This document shows, in pieces, positions 1 to 7,921 of a stretch of 64,000 bases of DNA. This DNA is from Chryseobacterium sp. S0630. Its GTDB lineage: Bacteria > Bacteroidota > Bacteroidia > Flavobacteriales > Weeksellaceae. The stretch lies in contig NZ_JAMZGF010000022.1 in assembly GCF_024158915.1 (NCBI RefSeq), positions 1-64,000 of the forward strand, written 5' to 3'. The stretch's first letter is position 1. The number at the start of each line of letters is the position of its first letter. The notes under the pieces were generated by a model. That model saw only the letters and a list, made by a program, of their open reading frames with translations, did not search any database and was not told the origin of the DNA. The position numbers and the translations under genes are program-made.

Positions 1-27
1 AGCTCCGGAGGAGCGACCTTTTGATTC
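1..27. repeat. Short palindromic intergenic repeat fragment at the window edge
   Basis: A GCTCC / GGAGC palindrome is followed by 'gacctttt'. It resembles short hairpin repeats scattered between genes in Bacteroidetes. The element is cut by the window edge and its identity is an inference from pattern only. Confidence 0.3.
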
Positions 28-132
28 TATTTAAATTTTATCGAATAAGAATGTTTTTTTATTTAAAATGTCAGACCTAAGGTTGATTCAAGACATTTAT
101 ATGACTCTCAAACTCTTCAAAATTCTATCAAC

Positions 133-169
133 AAAAAATTGAGGCTGCCCAAACTTTTTGGACAACCTC
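133..169 (-). terminator. Rho-independent terminator of the serA-like gene
   Basis: On the minus strand a 10-bp stem (arms 141-150 and 160-169, with G-U pairs) is followed by a T-rich run (133-140). It lies 27 bases past the stop codon of the gene ending at 196. Confidence 0.7.
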
Positions 170-195
170 TTTTGCTATATTATATCGTTTTCAGA

Positions 196-1155
196 TTATT
201 GAATCTGTAAGATACTTGAAATCTGCTCTGCCAGGGAAAGACCGATTCTATCCTGTGCTTCCAGAGTAGACGCTCCTGTGTGAGGAGTAAGAGAGATTTT
301 AGAATGAGTAAGGATTTCTTTAGAAGGGGTTGGCTCATTAATGAACACATCCAATCCGGCAAATCTTACTTTCCCTGAATCCAAAGCCTGAATCAAAGCT
401 GTTTCATCAATAACTCCTCCTCTTGAGCAGTTCACAATAGCCACTCCTTCTTTCATCATTTCAAATTCATTCTCACCGATCATATAACCGTCTTTCTGCG
501 CCGGAACGTGTAAAGTAATGAAGTCTGAATGTTTCAGCACTTCCTGAAGTGGTTCAGTTTCGATATCTACGTTGATGAACTGATTGTTGTAAAACTTCAC
601 TTTGATACTTGCTTTTCCAACATTATTATCAGCCGCTACCACTCTCATCCCAAGTCCTAAAGCAATTCTTGCCACTTCCTGACCGATTCTTCCCATTCCT
701 ACAATACCAATGGTTTTTCCTCTCAATTCAATCCCTGCAGCATAGGCTTTTTTAAGACCTCCAAATTCAGTATCTCCTACCAAAGGCATCTTTCTGTTGG
801 AATCCTGAAGAAATCTTGCCCCGGAAAATAAATGGGCAAAAACAAGTTCAGCCACAGATTCTGAAGATGCGGAAGGCGTATTGATCACGTGAATACCTTT
901 TTCTCTAGCGTAATCTACATCAATATTATCCATACCTACTCCACCTCTGCCAATAATGTCGATGGACGGGCATCCGTCAATAATATCTTTTCTTACCTGC
1001 GTAGCACTTCTCACCAAAAGAGTACGGATTTTGTGCTCGTTAATATAATCTACTAAAAATTCCTGTGGAACTTTTGTAGTAATCACCTCAAAGCCTTTTT
1101 CTGTCAATGCATCTATTCCAGATTGATCAAGGCCGTCGTTTGCTAAAACTTTCAT
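196..1155 (-). CDS. serA: D-3-phosphoglycerate dehydrogenase family (D-2-hydroxyacid dehydrogenase)
   Basis: This 319-residue protein should oxidise 3-phosphoglycerate with NAD+, the first step of serine synthesis in the cytosol. It has an N-terminal substrate domain, a Rossmann motif GMGRIG (residues 153-158), and the catalytic Arg245 (NCSRGG), Glu274 (INEPT) and His292 (PHTGA). There is no C-terminal ACT domain, so it is the short form, probably without serine feedback through ACT. Other 2-hydroxyacid dehydrogenases share the fold, so the substrate is likely rather than certain. It is followed by its own terminator and preceded by the HAD gene on the same strand (86 bases apart). Confidence 0.85.
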   Translation of the reverse strand: MKVLANDGLDQSGIDALTEKGFEVITTKVPQEFLVDYINEHKIRTLLVRSATQVRKDIIDGCPSIDIIGRGGVGMDNIDVDYAREKGIHVINTPSASSESVAELVFAHLFSGARFLQDSNRKMPLVGDTEFGGLKKAYAAGIELRGKTIGIVGMGRIGQEVARIALGLGMRVVAADNNVGKASIKVKFYNNQFINVDIETEPLQEVLKHSDFITLHVPAQKDGYMIGENEFEMMKEGVAIVNCSRGGVIDETALIQALDSGKVRFAGLDVFINEPTPSKEILTHSKISLTPHTGASTLEAQDRIGLSLAEQISSILQIQ

Positions 1156-1241
1156 AAAATATCAAGTATATTAAAAAATGAAAGATTTAAAAATTAAAGG
1201 AACAGGTTCGCATTTAATCTTTAAATCTTTGAATTATATTT

Positions 1242-1652
1242 TTATTCGCCGTCTTCTTTGAATACTTCAATGGTCACTTGTTTTTCTACCAAATCCGTAA
1301 ATCTTCCTTTGTATCTTGTAGCTCTTACCAGGTGGTTGTCTATCCAGTGATAATTTCCCCCTCTTGGTTTTCCGCAAAGCACGCTGTGGTATTTGAAGCC
1401 ATGCTTATCCAGCCAGTCGATCGTGATTTGTTTTAGATTTTCGGTTCTTGAAGTAAAAAAGCAGATCTGATGTCCTTCGTCATACCATCTGTTGATTGTT
1501 TCCAGTGCATCAGGATAAGGTTCGCAGGTAACCATTCTTTCCGGTTCTTCGTTGGGAACATCATCTGTAATGGTTCCGTCGATATCTATTAAGTAATTTT
1601 TTATTCCATCCTTTAGAATAGGACTAATGTGTTCAATGTATTCTAATTCCAT
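1242..1652 (-). CDS. Small HAD-superfamily phosphatase-like protein
   Basis: This 136-residue cytosolic protein has the HAD motif I as DIDGT (Asp23 and Asp25 being the expected nucleophile and acid/base) and a motif II-like FFTSR near residues 68-72. A basic GKPRGGNYHW stretch follows, and the protein ends soon after. It is short for a HAD enzyme and has no obvious cap domain. Related flavobacterial proteins are sometimes labelled phosphoheptose isomerase, which the HAD motifs do not support. The substrate is unknown. It may be co-transcribed with the downstream serA-like gene. Confidence 0.7.
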   Translation of the reverse strand: MELEYIEHISPILKDGIKNYLIDIDGTITDDVPNEEPERMVTCEPYPDALETINRWYDEGHQICFFTSRTENLKQITIDWLDKHGFKYHSVLCGKPRGGNYHWIDNHLVRATRYKGRFTDLVEKQVTIEVFKEDGE

Positions 1653-1980
1653 TACTAAATATTAAGTAACAAAGTTAGCGTTTTTACAACTATCAGGTAT
1701 ATTAATCTTAGTTTATGTTAATATTTTACTACAAAAACTATTATTTAAAGAATAATATCAATATTTTATCCGTCATTTCACCCGAAAAAGTTAAAAATTT
1801 TCGTTTCGTATTTTGTTTTTAAATAATAAAGTGAAAACGTAAAAGAAAATCAATTAAGCAATTAACAAATTTACCTGTTTGCATTGCCGGCTTCTTCATC
1901 ATCTTGTATCATGATTACAAAAAGCATGATGTTTATCTAAAAATTTCCAAAATACATTTATTACTCTTACATTTGTAGGA
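1653..1980. promoter_or_regulatory. Divergent intergenic region with idi promoter
   Basis: This 328-base AT-rich gap separates the leftward HAD gene from rightward idi. The only signal I can name is TACATTTG at about 1968-1975, an exact match to the Bacteroidetes -7 consensus TAnnTTTG. It ends only five bases before the idi ATG at 1981, implying a very short or absent 5' leader. I see no repeat, RNA gene or small ORF in the rest. Confidence 0.5.
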
Positions 1981-2490
1981 ATGGAAGAATTTGTCGTTTT
2001 AGTAAATCCTGAAGATGAAGTTTTAGGGCTGATGGAGAAACAGCAGGCTCACATCAATGGCCTGTTACACCGTGCTTTTTCTGTATTTCTTTTCAATAAT
2101 AAAGGAGAAATGCTATTGCAGAAAAGAGCGTCAGGAAAATACCATTCTCCCAATCAATGGACCAATGCAGTATGCTCACACCCACGAGAAGGGGAAACTT
2201 ATCTAGAAGGAGCAGTACGCAGACTGAAGGAAGAACTGGGAATTGAGGCAGAGCTTTCAGAAAAATTCAATTTTATTTACAAAGCAGATGTAGGAGGTGG
2301 CCTTTGGGAACACGAGCTGGATCATGTATTTGTAGGAAATCATGAAACTGATTTCAATTTAAATAAAGAGGAAGTGGAAGAAGTAAGATTCATTTCTATG
2401 GAAGATCTGGATAAAGAAATTTCCGAACAGCCTGAAAACTTTACGGAATGGTTCAAAATCATCCTCGAAGAATATAAACACCACTTTTAA
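1981..2490 (+). CDS. idi: Isopentenyl-diphosphate delta-isomerase (type 1, Nudix fold)
   Basis: This 169-residue protein interconverts IPP and DMAPP for isoprenoid synthesis (menaquinone, carotenoids). Type 1 hallmarks are visible: the Cys65 loop (NAVCSHPR), His67, a Nudix-like helix GAVRRLKEELG (77-87), and acidic residues Glu110 and Glu112 in WEHELDHVF, as expected for metal binding. Length is typical. The ATG sits immediately after a TAnnTTTG promoter box. The stop codon overlaps the start of the next gene (TAATG), indicating translational coupling. Confidence 0.92.
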   Translation: MEEFVVLVNPEDEVLGLMEKQQAHINGLLHRAFSVFLFNNKGEMLLQKRASGKYHSPNQWTNAVCSHPREGETYLEGAVRRLKEELGIEAELSEKFNFIYKADVGGGLWEHELDHVFVGNHETDFNLNKEEVEEVRFISMEDLDKEISEQPENFTEWFKIILEEYKHHF

Positions 2491-2963
2491 TGATGAAAAA
2501 AATATTGCTTTTTTCTGCTTTTCTGACAGGAAGTCTGTTTTTTGCCCAAAAGGCAGGTGTATTTGACACTCCGAACTACTCTATCAATGTTCCTGAAGGT
2601 TGGAAATCCACCAACGACAGTGAGATCATCAATATTTTCCCTACCAGCCAGATCGGTGCTATTACCATCTCGGAATATCATGATCTTTCTCTTCCAAAAG
2701 AAGAAGTGAAAAAATTCATCCTGGCCCTTTATCAATCCCAGGATGAAGAGAAAAAAGTAAAAGCAAAAAAGAGCCAAAAAGGATATACAGAATATCTGTA
2801 TGAACATTTTGATGAAAAAGAGAAGCTGTTCTGGATTACCAAGGCTTTTCAAAAAGATAAAAACTTATATTTAGTTTCCATCAACTGTGGCCAGAAGTTC
2901 TGGAACGGAAACTATATGACCCTATTCAATGAGACTTTTAACAGTTTTAAAATAAAGAAATAA
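2490..2963 (+). CDS. Secreted protein of unknown function
   Basis: The protein has 157 residues (156 if the second of two adjacent ATGs is used). An N-terminal signal peptide (residues 1-20, MMKKILLFSAF...FFAQ) ends at a typical flavobacterial AxA-like site. The rest is a compact lysine-rich domain containing 'INVPEGWK', seen in small proteins that resemble PsbP/DUF1795-like folds. It overlaps idi by one base and precedes gcvT by nine bases, so it is operonic, but no pathway link is apparent. I do not recognise a specific family. Confidence 0.75.
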   Translation: MMKKILLFSAFLTGSLFFAQKAGVFDTPNYSINVPEGWKSTNDSEIINIFPTSQIGAITISEYHDLSLPKEEVKKFILALYQSQDEEKKVKAKKSQKGYTEYLYEHFDEKEKLFWITKAFQKDKNLYLVSINCGQKFWNGNYMTLFNETFNSFKIKK

Positions 2964-2972
2964 AAATTAAAT

Positions 2973-4049
2973 ATGAAGAAAACAGCCTTGTACGACAAAC
3001 ATGTTTCTTTGGGAGCTAAGATCGTACCTTTCGCAGGTTTTGAAATGCCTGTTCAATATTCAGGGGTTACAGAAGAGCACTTTGCCGTAAGAGAAAAAGC
3101 AGGATTATTTGATGTTTCCCACATGGGACAGTTTTTCATCGAAGGACCAGGATCAAAAGATCTTTTACAATACGTAACTACTAATAATGTAGATGCTCTT
3201 GAAAACGGAAAAGCTCAGTATTCTTGTCTTCCTAACGAAAACGGAGGAATTGTAGACGACCTTATCGTATACAAAATGGAAGATGACAAATATTTTGTAG
3301 TAGTAAATGCCTCCAATATTGATAAAGACTGGAATCATATTTCAAAATACAATACTTTCGGAGCTAAAATGACCAATGCTTCTGATGAGATGTCATTATT
3401 GGCAGTTCAGGGGCCAAAAGCTACTGAAATTCTTCAGAAACTTACGGAAGTAAACCTTTCAGAAATTCCTTACTATCATTTTACCGTAGGAAGTGTTGCA
3501 GGAGAAAATGATGTGATCATTTCAAACACTGGTTACACAGGAAGCGGAGGTTTTGAGATTTATTTCAATAATGCAAGTGCTGAAAAACTTTGGGATGCTG
3601 TAATGGAAGCAGGTAAAGAAGAAGGAATCATTGCTTGTGGACTGGCTGCCAGAGATACTTTAAGATTAGAAAAAGGATTCTGCCTTTACGGAAATGATAT
3701 CGACGATACTACATCTCCAATTGAAGCTGGTTTAGGATGGATCACTAAATTTGATAAAGACTTCGTTTCTAAAGATGTTTTTGCAAAACAGAAAGAAGAA
3801 GGAGTTGGAAGAAAATTAGTAGGTTTCGAATTGACAGACAAAGGAGTTCCAAGACATGACTATCCTGTAGTAGATGCTGAAGGAAATGTGATTGGAAAAG
3901 TAACTTCTGGAACACAGTCTCCAATGAAGAAAGTAGGTTTAGGTCTTGCTTATGTAGACAAACCACATTTCAAATTAGGATCTGAGATCTTTATTCAGGT
4001 AAGAAACAAGAACATTCCTGCAAAAGTGGTAAAAGCTCCTTTTGTATAA
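2973..4049 (+). CDS. gcvT: Glycine cleavage system T protein (aminomethyltransferase)
   Basis: This 358-residue enzyme transfers the methylene group from the lipoyl-bound aminomethyl intermediate on H protein to tetrahydrofolate, releasing ammonia. The N-terminal [20 protein letters not shown], the [10 protein letters not shown] motif and the C-terminal barrel with [13 protein letters not shown] match the family, and length is standard. It follows idi and the small secreted protein in one run and ends in a strong terminator. No gcvH or gcvP is nearby. Confidence 0.95.
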   Translation: MKKTALYDKHVSLGAKIVPFAGFEMPVQYSGVTEEHFAVREKAGLFDVSHMGQFFIEGPGSKDLLQYVTTNNVDALENGKAQYSCLPNENGGIVDDLIVYKMEDDKYFVVVNASNIDKDWNHISKYNTFGAKMTNASDEMSLLAVQGPKATEILQKLTEVNLSEIPYYHFTVGSVAGENDVIISNTGYTGSGGFEIYFNNASAEKLWDAVMEAGKEEGIIACGLAARDTLRLEKGFCLYGNDIDDTTSPIEAGLGWITKFDKDFVSKDVFAKQKEEGVGRKLVGFELTDKGVPRHDYPVVDAEGNVIGKVTSGTQSPMKKVGLGLAYVDKPHFKLGSEIFIQVRNKNIPAKVVKAPFV

Positions 4050-4077
4050 TCTGTTCTGAAGATATACTTAAATAAGA

Positions 4078-4108
4078 GAGGCTGTGATGTGTTCACAGCC
4101 TCTTTTTT
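4078..4108 (+). terminator. Strong rho-independent terminator after gcvT
   Basis: A perfect 10-bp stem (4078-4087 with 4093-4102) with a five-base loop is followed by six T residues (4103-4108). The minus-strand peptide gene converges on it, stopping at 4111. Confidence 0.9.
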
Positions 4109-4110
4109 GT

Positions 4111-4299
4111 CTAATAACAGATACAGCAGATTTTCCTGTCGGGAGAACAGGCATCACCTACCCCGGGAGTATTGGAAAGCACTCCGCCTGCAGGAAAACA
4201 TAATGTATTACAGTTAACCGGAAGGGTTTTCCCTCCACCATTAATTTCCTTTAAGGCTGATCTGTTAAGATTCTTTGTTTTTGAAAAGTTTGTTTTCAT
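4111..4299 (-). CDS. Bacteriocin-like Cys-rich peptide with double-glycine leader
   Basis: This is a 62-residue peptide counted from the ATG at 4299. An in-frame ATG at 4332 would add 11 residues but would not give the usual leader. The N-terminus MKTNFSKTKNLNRSALKEI followed by NGGG looks like a double-glycine leader of the kind cut by C39-peptidase ABC exporters. The remainder carries six Cys, including a terminal CCIC. NCBI-style annotation of similar Chryseobacterium peptides is 'bacteriocin-like protein'; the activity is unproven. No transporter, modification enzyme or immunity gene is adjacent, so it is an orphan. A second member of the same type lies at 10288-10467. Confidence 0.65.
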   Translation of the reverse strand: MKTNFSKTKNLNRSALKEINGGGKTLPVNCNTLCFPAGGVLSNTPGVGDACSPDRKICCICY

Positions 4300-4381
4300 G
4301 ATGTAATTTTTGGTGATCATAAATATAGTCATAAATCACAACAAAACATTAAAAAACAACAACATAAAACACACTCCCAAA

Positions 4382-4420
4382 TAAAAACAACCGGCTTAAC
4401 AATAGAAATCATTAAGCCGG
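4382..4420 (-). terminator. Terminator of the ArsC-like gene
   Basis: On the minus strand a 9-bp stem (4391-4399 with 4412-4420) is followed by a T-rich stretch (4382-4390). It lies 26 bases past the stop codon at 4446. Confidence 0.65.
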
Positions 4421-4445
4421 ATAAATTAACTCGTTAAAGTTTTAT

Positions 4446-4802
4446 TTATTCATGTACGCCAAAGAACTTCTGCAGTTCTTCAACATTTTTCTTATCATTT
4501 CCAACGAAAATCTCCTTATCAGTAATAAATACAGGTCTTTTCAGGAAGGTGTAGTGATCCAGCAATAATTCTTTAAAATCTTTTTCAGTCAAAGATTTCA
4601 CATCCAGCCCTCTCAGTTTGATCTGAGTAGATTTTTTGCTGAACAATGCTTCGTATGATTTTGTTTTTTTATGCATTTCCACCAATTCTTCTTTCGTAAT
4701 CGGCTCTTTTTTGATTTCGCGAAGTTCCCAGTCTGTAAGATCGAATTGGGCTAAAATTTTTCTGCAGGTATCACATGTGTTGAGATAAAATACTTTCTTC
4801 AT
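4446..4802 (-). CDS. ArsC/Spx-family thioredoxin-fold protein
   Basis: The protein has 118 residues, typical for the family. The N-terminus has a CxxC motif (Cys10, Cys13 in NTCDTCRK) on a thioredoxin-like fold, and a later FLKRPVF matches the cis-proline segment of ArsC-family reductases. Members are either glutaredoxin-dependent arsenate reductases or Spx-like/YffB-like proteins; CxxC and the absence of ars genes nearby do not favour arsenate specifically. It is a monocistronic unit with its own terminator. Confidence 0.75.
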   Translation of the reverse strand: MKKVFYLNTCDTCRKILAQFDLTDWELREIKKEPITKEELVEMHKKTKSYEALFSKKSTQIKLRGLDVKSLTEKDFKELLLDHYTFLKRPVFITDKEIFVGNDKKNVEELQKFFGVHE

Positions 4803-4923
4803 TACGGTTTCTAAATCTGTTATGGGTTAAAATTCTCTTTCATTGAAAGTTTCGTCTTTCAAAAGTAGGATTTAATCTAAAACTTTGGAAATTATTAAAT
4901 AACTTTATTCAAATTTTATAAAG

Positions 4924-5391
4924 ATGCAGAACAAGCCTATTACTTTTCAGTTTATTTCGGAGCCTTCAGATGTTAATTACGGAGGAAATGTACATGGAGG
5001 AAGTGTTATGAAATGGATTGACCAGGCGGGTTATGCATGTGCGACAACCTGGAGTGGTAATTATTCCGTCACGGTGTATGTAGGTGGAATCCGTTTTTAC
5101 GATCCAATTAAAATCGGTGAAGTGGTAAAAGTAGATGCACAGGTGATCTATACCGGAACATCCAGTATGCATATTGCCATCAATGTCTTTTCCCGAAACC
5201 TGAAACAGCCGAATTTTGAGAAAAAAACCCACTGTATTATTGTTTTTGTGGCGGTAGACGAAAACGGAAAGAAACTTCCTGTACCGAAATGGATCCCCGA
5301 AACAGAAGAAGAAAAGCAGCAGGAAATTTACGCTAAGCGCCTGATGGAGTTGAGAACGCAGATTGAGAATGAAATGAAACCGTTTTTGTAA
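4924..5391 (+). CDS. Hotdog-fold acyl-CoA thioesterase
   Basis: This 155-residue cytosolic protein hydrolyses acyl-CoA thioesters. It has the YciA/ACOT-type hotdog signature: NYGGNVHGGSVMKWIDQAG (residues 19-37) with a conserved Asp, followed by the central strand segment VGGIRFYDPIKIGEVV. The gene is monocistronic. A repeat-rich spacer separates it from the GLPGLI gene. Confidence 0.88.
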   Translation: MQNKPITFQFISEPSDVNYGGNVHGGSVMKWIDQAGYACATTWSGNYSVTVYVGGIRFYDPIKIGEVVKVDAQVIYTGTSSMHIAINVFSRNLKQPNFEKKTHCIIVFVAVDENGKKLPVPKWIPETEEEKQQEIYAKRLMELRTQIENEMKPFL

Positions 5392-5491
5392 GAGCGGGTT
5401 TCGAGATGCAAGAGTACGAGGTTCAAAGTTTAAGGTTCAGGGTTTAACGTTTTTGAGAAATCAATGACAAAAAGACGACCAATCACATGAT
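5392..5491. repeat. Member of a dispersed text-like intergenic repeat family
   Basis: The stretch 'gggtttcgagatgcaagag' followed by 'ttcaaagtttaaggttcagg' is built of the same words (gttcaag, gggtttcgag, gatgcgag) found at 7922-8270, 19027-19165, 27318-27510 and 41760-41885. The copies are degenerate. No coding potential is visible. Confidence 0.5.
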
Positions 5492-6331
5492 ATGAAAAGT
5501 ATTTTCACCTTAACGGCATTGCTTATGATAGCTTTGTGTCCGGCTCAGACGCATCGGTTTATGTATGAACTGCAATATAAGATGGATTCTACCGAAACCT
5601 CTTATGAAAAGCTGAATATGATACTGGATATTACTCCCAAAGAGGTAAAATTCTACGGAAGAAATCTCATTACAACGGATTCTTTAAACAAGAAATTCGG
5701 GATGAATACCAGTCATACGGATATGTCCGGACAGGTAGTGAAAAGAAAAATCAATTCTTTTGATAATGAGAATTTCATTAATATTAAAAATGGATATTAC
5801 TCCTTTAAAACTACAGATAAAATAAACTGGATAATCTCTGATGAAACCAAAAAGGTAGAAAATTATACATTACAAAAAGCCACTACCCGATTTGGAGGAA
5901 GAAACTGGATCGCCTGGTTCTGTAAAGATATTCCTTTTAATGAAGGACCATTTAAACTCCGAGGATTGCCAGGTTTAATTTTTGAGCTTTCTGATACCAA
6001 AAAGAACTTCATTTATCATCTTATTAAAAGTCAGGAACTGCCGGAAGTCTATCCGACAGATAACTTTATTGAATCCAATTTCGGAAACAAAGCCATTTCT
6101 ATCAATGAAAAGCAAAAATATAAACTGATCATGGAATTTTACAACGATCCTTTTGCTTTCGAGAGAAACAATTTCAGCAAATCCAATAATGATCTTAAAA
6201 TTAATATCAATGGAAAAGAAATCCGGAATGTAGATGAATTGAATACCCAAACCAAAAGTATGCAGGAAGTCATAAGAAAATACAACAATCCGCTTGAGAT
6301 TGATAAAGCAATGCATTATCCAATATATTAA
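5492..6331 (+). CDS. GLPGLI family protein, secreted
   Basis: This 279-residue protein has a signal peptide (about residues 1-18, ending CPAQ). It contains the family-defining segment RGLPGLIFEL near residues 156-165. The GLPGLI family (TIGR01200) is confined to Bacteroidetes and is exported; its function is unknown. Length is typical. It stands alone between repeat-containing spacers. Confidence 0.85.
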   Translation: MKSIFTLTALLMIALCPAQTHRFMYELQYKMDSTETSYEKLNMILDITPKEVKFYGRNLITTDSLNKKFGMNTSHTDMSGQVVKRKINSFDNENFINIKNGYYSFKTTDKINWIISDETKKVENYTLQKATTRFGGRNWIAWFCKDIPFNEGPFKLRGLPGLIFELSDTKKNFIYHLIKSQELPEVYPTDNFIESNFGNKAISINEKQKYKLIMEFYNDPFAFERNNFSKSNNDLKININGKEIRNVDELNTQTKSMQEVIRKYNNPLEIDKAMHYPIY

Positions 6332-6337
6332 AACGAT

Positions 6338-6416
6338 GGTTTATTTTTAAGTTTAGGCTAAAGCCTGAGGAAAGTTAAAAATTTATTTAGGTGGGCTAAA
6401 GCCCACCTCTATTGAT
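6338..6416. repeat. Double-hairpin repeat 'ggctaaagcc' (copy 1)
   Basis: Two successive palindromes, aggctaaagcct and gtgggctaaagcccac, are about 30 bases apart and followed by 'ctattga'. The same two-hairpin arrangement with the same spacing recurs at about 59932-59995, so this is a dispersed element rather than a terminator alone. Confidence 0.6.
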
Positions 6417-6442
6417 GTTGACATCCGGATACTTAATGGTAA

Positions 6443-6496
6443 TATCTTTTATCTTTTATCTTTTATCTTTTATCTTTTATCTTTTATCTTTTTATC
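6443..6496. repeat. 7-bp tandem repeat (tatcttt)n
   Basis: About seven copies of a heptamer (tatcttt) run into the promoter of the riboswitch-controlled antiporter gene; the last copy has one extra T. Such tracts can change length by strand slippage. Confidence 0.8.
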
Positions 6497-6504
6497 ATAA
6501 TTCT

Positions 6505-6512
6505 TATATTTG
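6505..6512 (+). promoter_or_regulatory. Bacteroidetes-type -7 promoter box for the CLC-F gene
   Basis: TATATTTG matches TAnnTTTG exactly and lies about 10 bases before the fluoride aptamer, so transcription would begin at the aptamer. The -33 region falls in the heptamer tract. Confidence 0.6.
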
Positions 6513-6519
6513 CAGTATC

Positions 6520-6578
6520 AAAAGGAAATGGTGTTCTTCCTTACCCAACCGCTTTACAAAAGCTGATGACGCCTGATT
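6520..6578 (+). ncRNA. Fluoride riboswitch (crcB motif)
   Basis: The sequence carries the conserved blocks of the crcB/fluoride aptamer in order: AUGGUGUUC (6528-6536), AACCGC (6547-6552) and GCUGAUGACGCCU (6562-6574). GGUGUU can pair with GACGCC and GCUUU with AAAGC, as in the known structure. It lies 36 bases upstream of a CLC-type antiporter, the known partner of this riboswitch. An 8-bp inverted repeat (6572-6579 with 6600-6607) uses the aptamer's 3' end and sits just before the ATG, so it could be the expression platform. No T-run follows, which points to translational rather than transcriptional control (inference). Confidence 0.88.
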
Positions 6579-6613
6579 AAAAGATTATTAACAAATAACT
6601 AATCAGGATTATC

Positions 6614-7921
6614 ATGTCAAAAAGTCAAAGAACACCAGCTAAAAAAGCAATTTTTCTTACTCATTTTTTCTTCAGAAAATTTCCGGCTCTACCCTATATT
6701 TTAAAATGGTTGTGTATCAGTATCATTATTGGAACTTTAATAGGAACCGCTTCAGCAGGATTTCTTCAATCTCTGGAATGGGCAACAAACTTCAGAGAAA
6801 ACCATCTCTGGCTGATTGCATTGCTTCCTGTAGCGGGATTCCTGATAGGACTTCTTTATTATTACTTCGGGAAAGATGTAGAAGCAGGAAACAATCTGTT
6901 AATTGATACTATTCATGAGCCTAAGGGAATCATTCCTTTTAAAATGGCACCTTTTGTTTATCTCGGAACGATTGTAACCCATTTTTTCGGAGGCTCTGCA
7001 GGCCGTGAAGGAACAGCACTTCAAATGGCGGGAGCTATCGCTGATCAGCTTACAAAACCTTTTAAGCTCGACAGAAACGACAGAAAAATATTGGTTATTT
7101 CAGCGATTGCTGCTGGATTTGGCTCTGTTTTCGGAACTCCACTTGCAGGAGCAGTTTTTGGTCTTGAAGTTTTTCTGATCGGAAGAATTCGTTACAATGC
7201 CATTTTTCCGGCATTCGCTTCTGCAATTCTGGCAGACTGGGCAACCAATCTCTGGAATGTAAAACATACTCATTATCATATTGATTTTATTCCCAAACTG
7301 GAGTTTTTACCCATTCTCTACAGTATTCTGGCGGGTATTGTCTTTGGAATCTGTGCGGCTGCTTTCAGTAAAATCATCCATTGGATGGGCTCTCTTTTCA
7401 AATCAAAAATCAAATATCCTCCGCTTCGTCCTGTTGTAGGAGGAATCATTATAGCACTTGCTGTTTTTGCAATGGGAACAACCCGCTATATCGGATTGGG
7501 AGTTCCTGTGATTGTAGAATCTTTTGAAAAGCAGCTTCCATTATATGATTTTGCATTAAAAATGATTTTTACCATTGTTACGCTTTCCGCTGGATTCAAA
7601 GGTGGAGAAGTCACCCCTTTATTCTTTATCGGAGCTACATTAGGAAGTGCTTTATCACTTTTCATCCCATTACCCTTCGGATTATTGGCGGGAATGGGTT
7701 TTGTAGCCGTATTTGCCGGAGCTACCAATACTCCGTTAGCCTGTATGTTGATGGGAATTGAATTATTTGGAGCGGAATGTGGTGTGTATGTGGCTATTGC
7801 CTGTGTTGTATCTTATCTTCTTTCCGGTCACAACAGTATTTATACAAAACAGAAGATCGGAGAAGCAAAAAACAGAAGGTATGAAAATCAGCAGGACAAA
7901 TCTATTTCGGATTTTTTATAA
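6614..7921 (+). CDS. CLC-F type fluoride/proton antiporter (ClC channel family)
   Basis: This 435-residue inner-membrane protein of the ClC family has about ten hydrophobic segments. The gating-glutamate motif is GREGT (residues 130-134, Glu132), the form typical of the fluoride-specific CLC-F branch rather than the GREGP of chloride transporters. The chloride-type GSGIP serine loop is also absent; the corresponding stretch reads AGNNLL. With the fluoride riboswitch directly upstream, the role is export of toxic fluoride. The C-terminus is short and lacks CBS domains. The assignment rests on motif plus riboswitch context, and both point the same way. Confidence 0.9.
   Translation: MSKSQRTPAKKAIFLTHFFFRKFPALPYILKWLCISIIIGTLIGTASAGFLQSLEWATNFRENHLWLIALLPVAGFLIGLLYYYFGKDVEAGNNLLIDTIHEPKGIIPFKMAPFVYLGTIVTHFFGGSAGREGTALQMAGAIADQLTKPFKLDRNDRKILVISAIAAGFGSVFGTPLAGAVFGLEVFLIGRIRYNAIFPAFASAILADWATNLWNVKHTHYHIDFIPKLEFLPILYSILAGIVFGICAAAFSKIIHWMGSLFKSKIKYPPLRPVVGGIIIALAVFAMGTTRYIGLGVPVIVESFEKQLPLYDFALKMIFTIVTLSAGFKGGEVTPLFFIGATLGSALSLFIPLPFGLLAGMGFVAVFAGATNTPLACMLMGIELFGAECGVYVAIACVVSYLLSGHNSIYTKQKIGEAKNRRYENQQDKSISDFL

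Noticed and set aside
4382..4420. Possible small RNA in the ArsC/peptide gap
   Set aside because: The stem is followed by a T-rich tail and lies just past a stop codon, so a terminator explains it.
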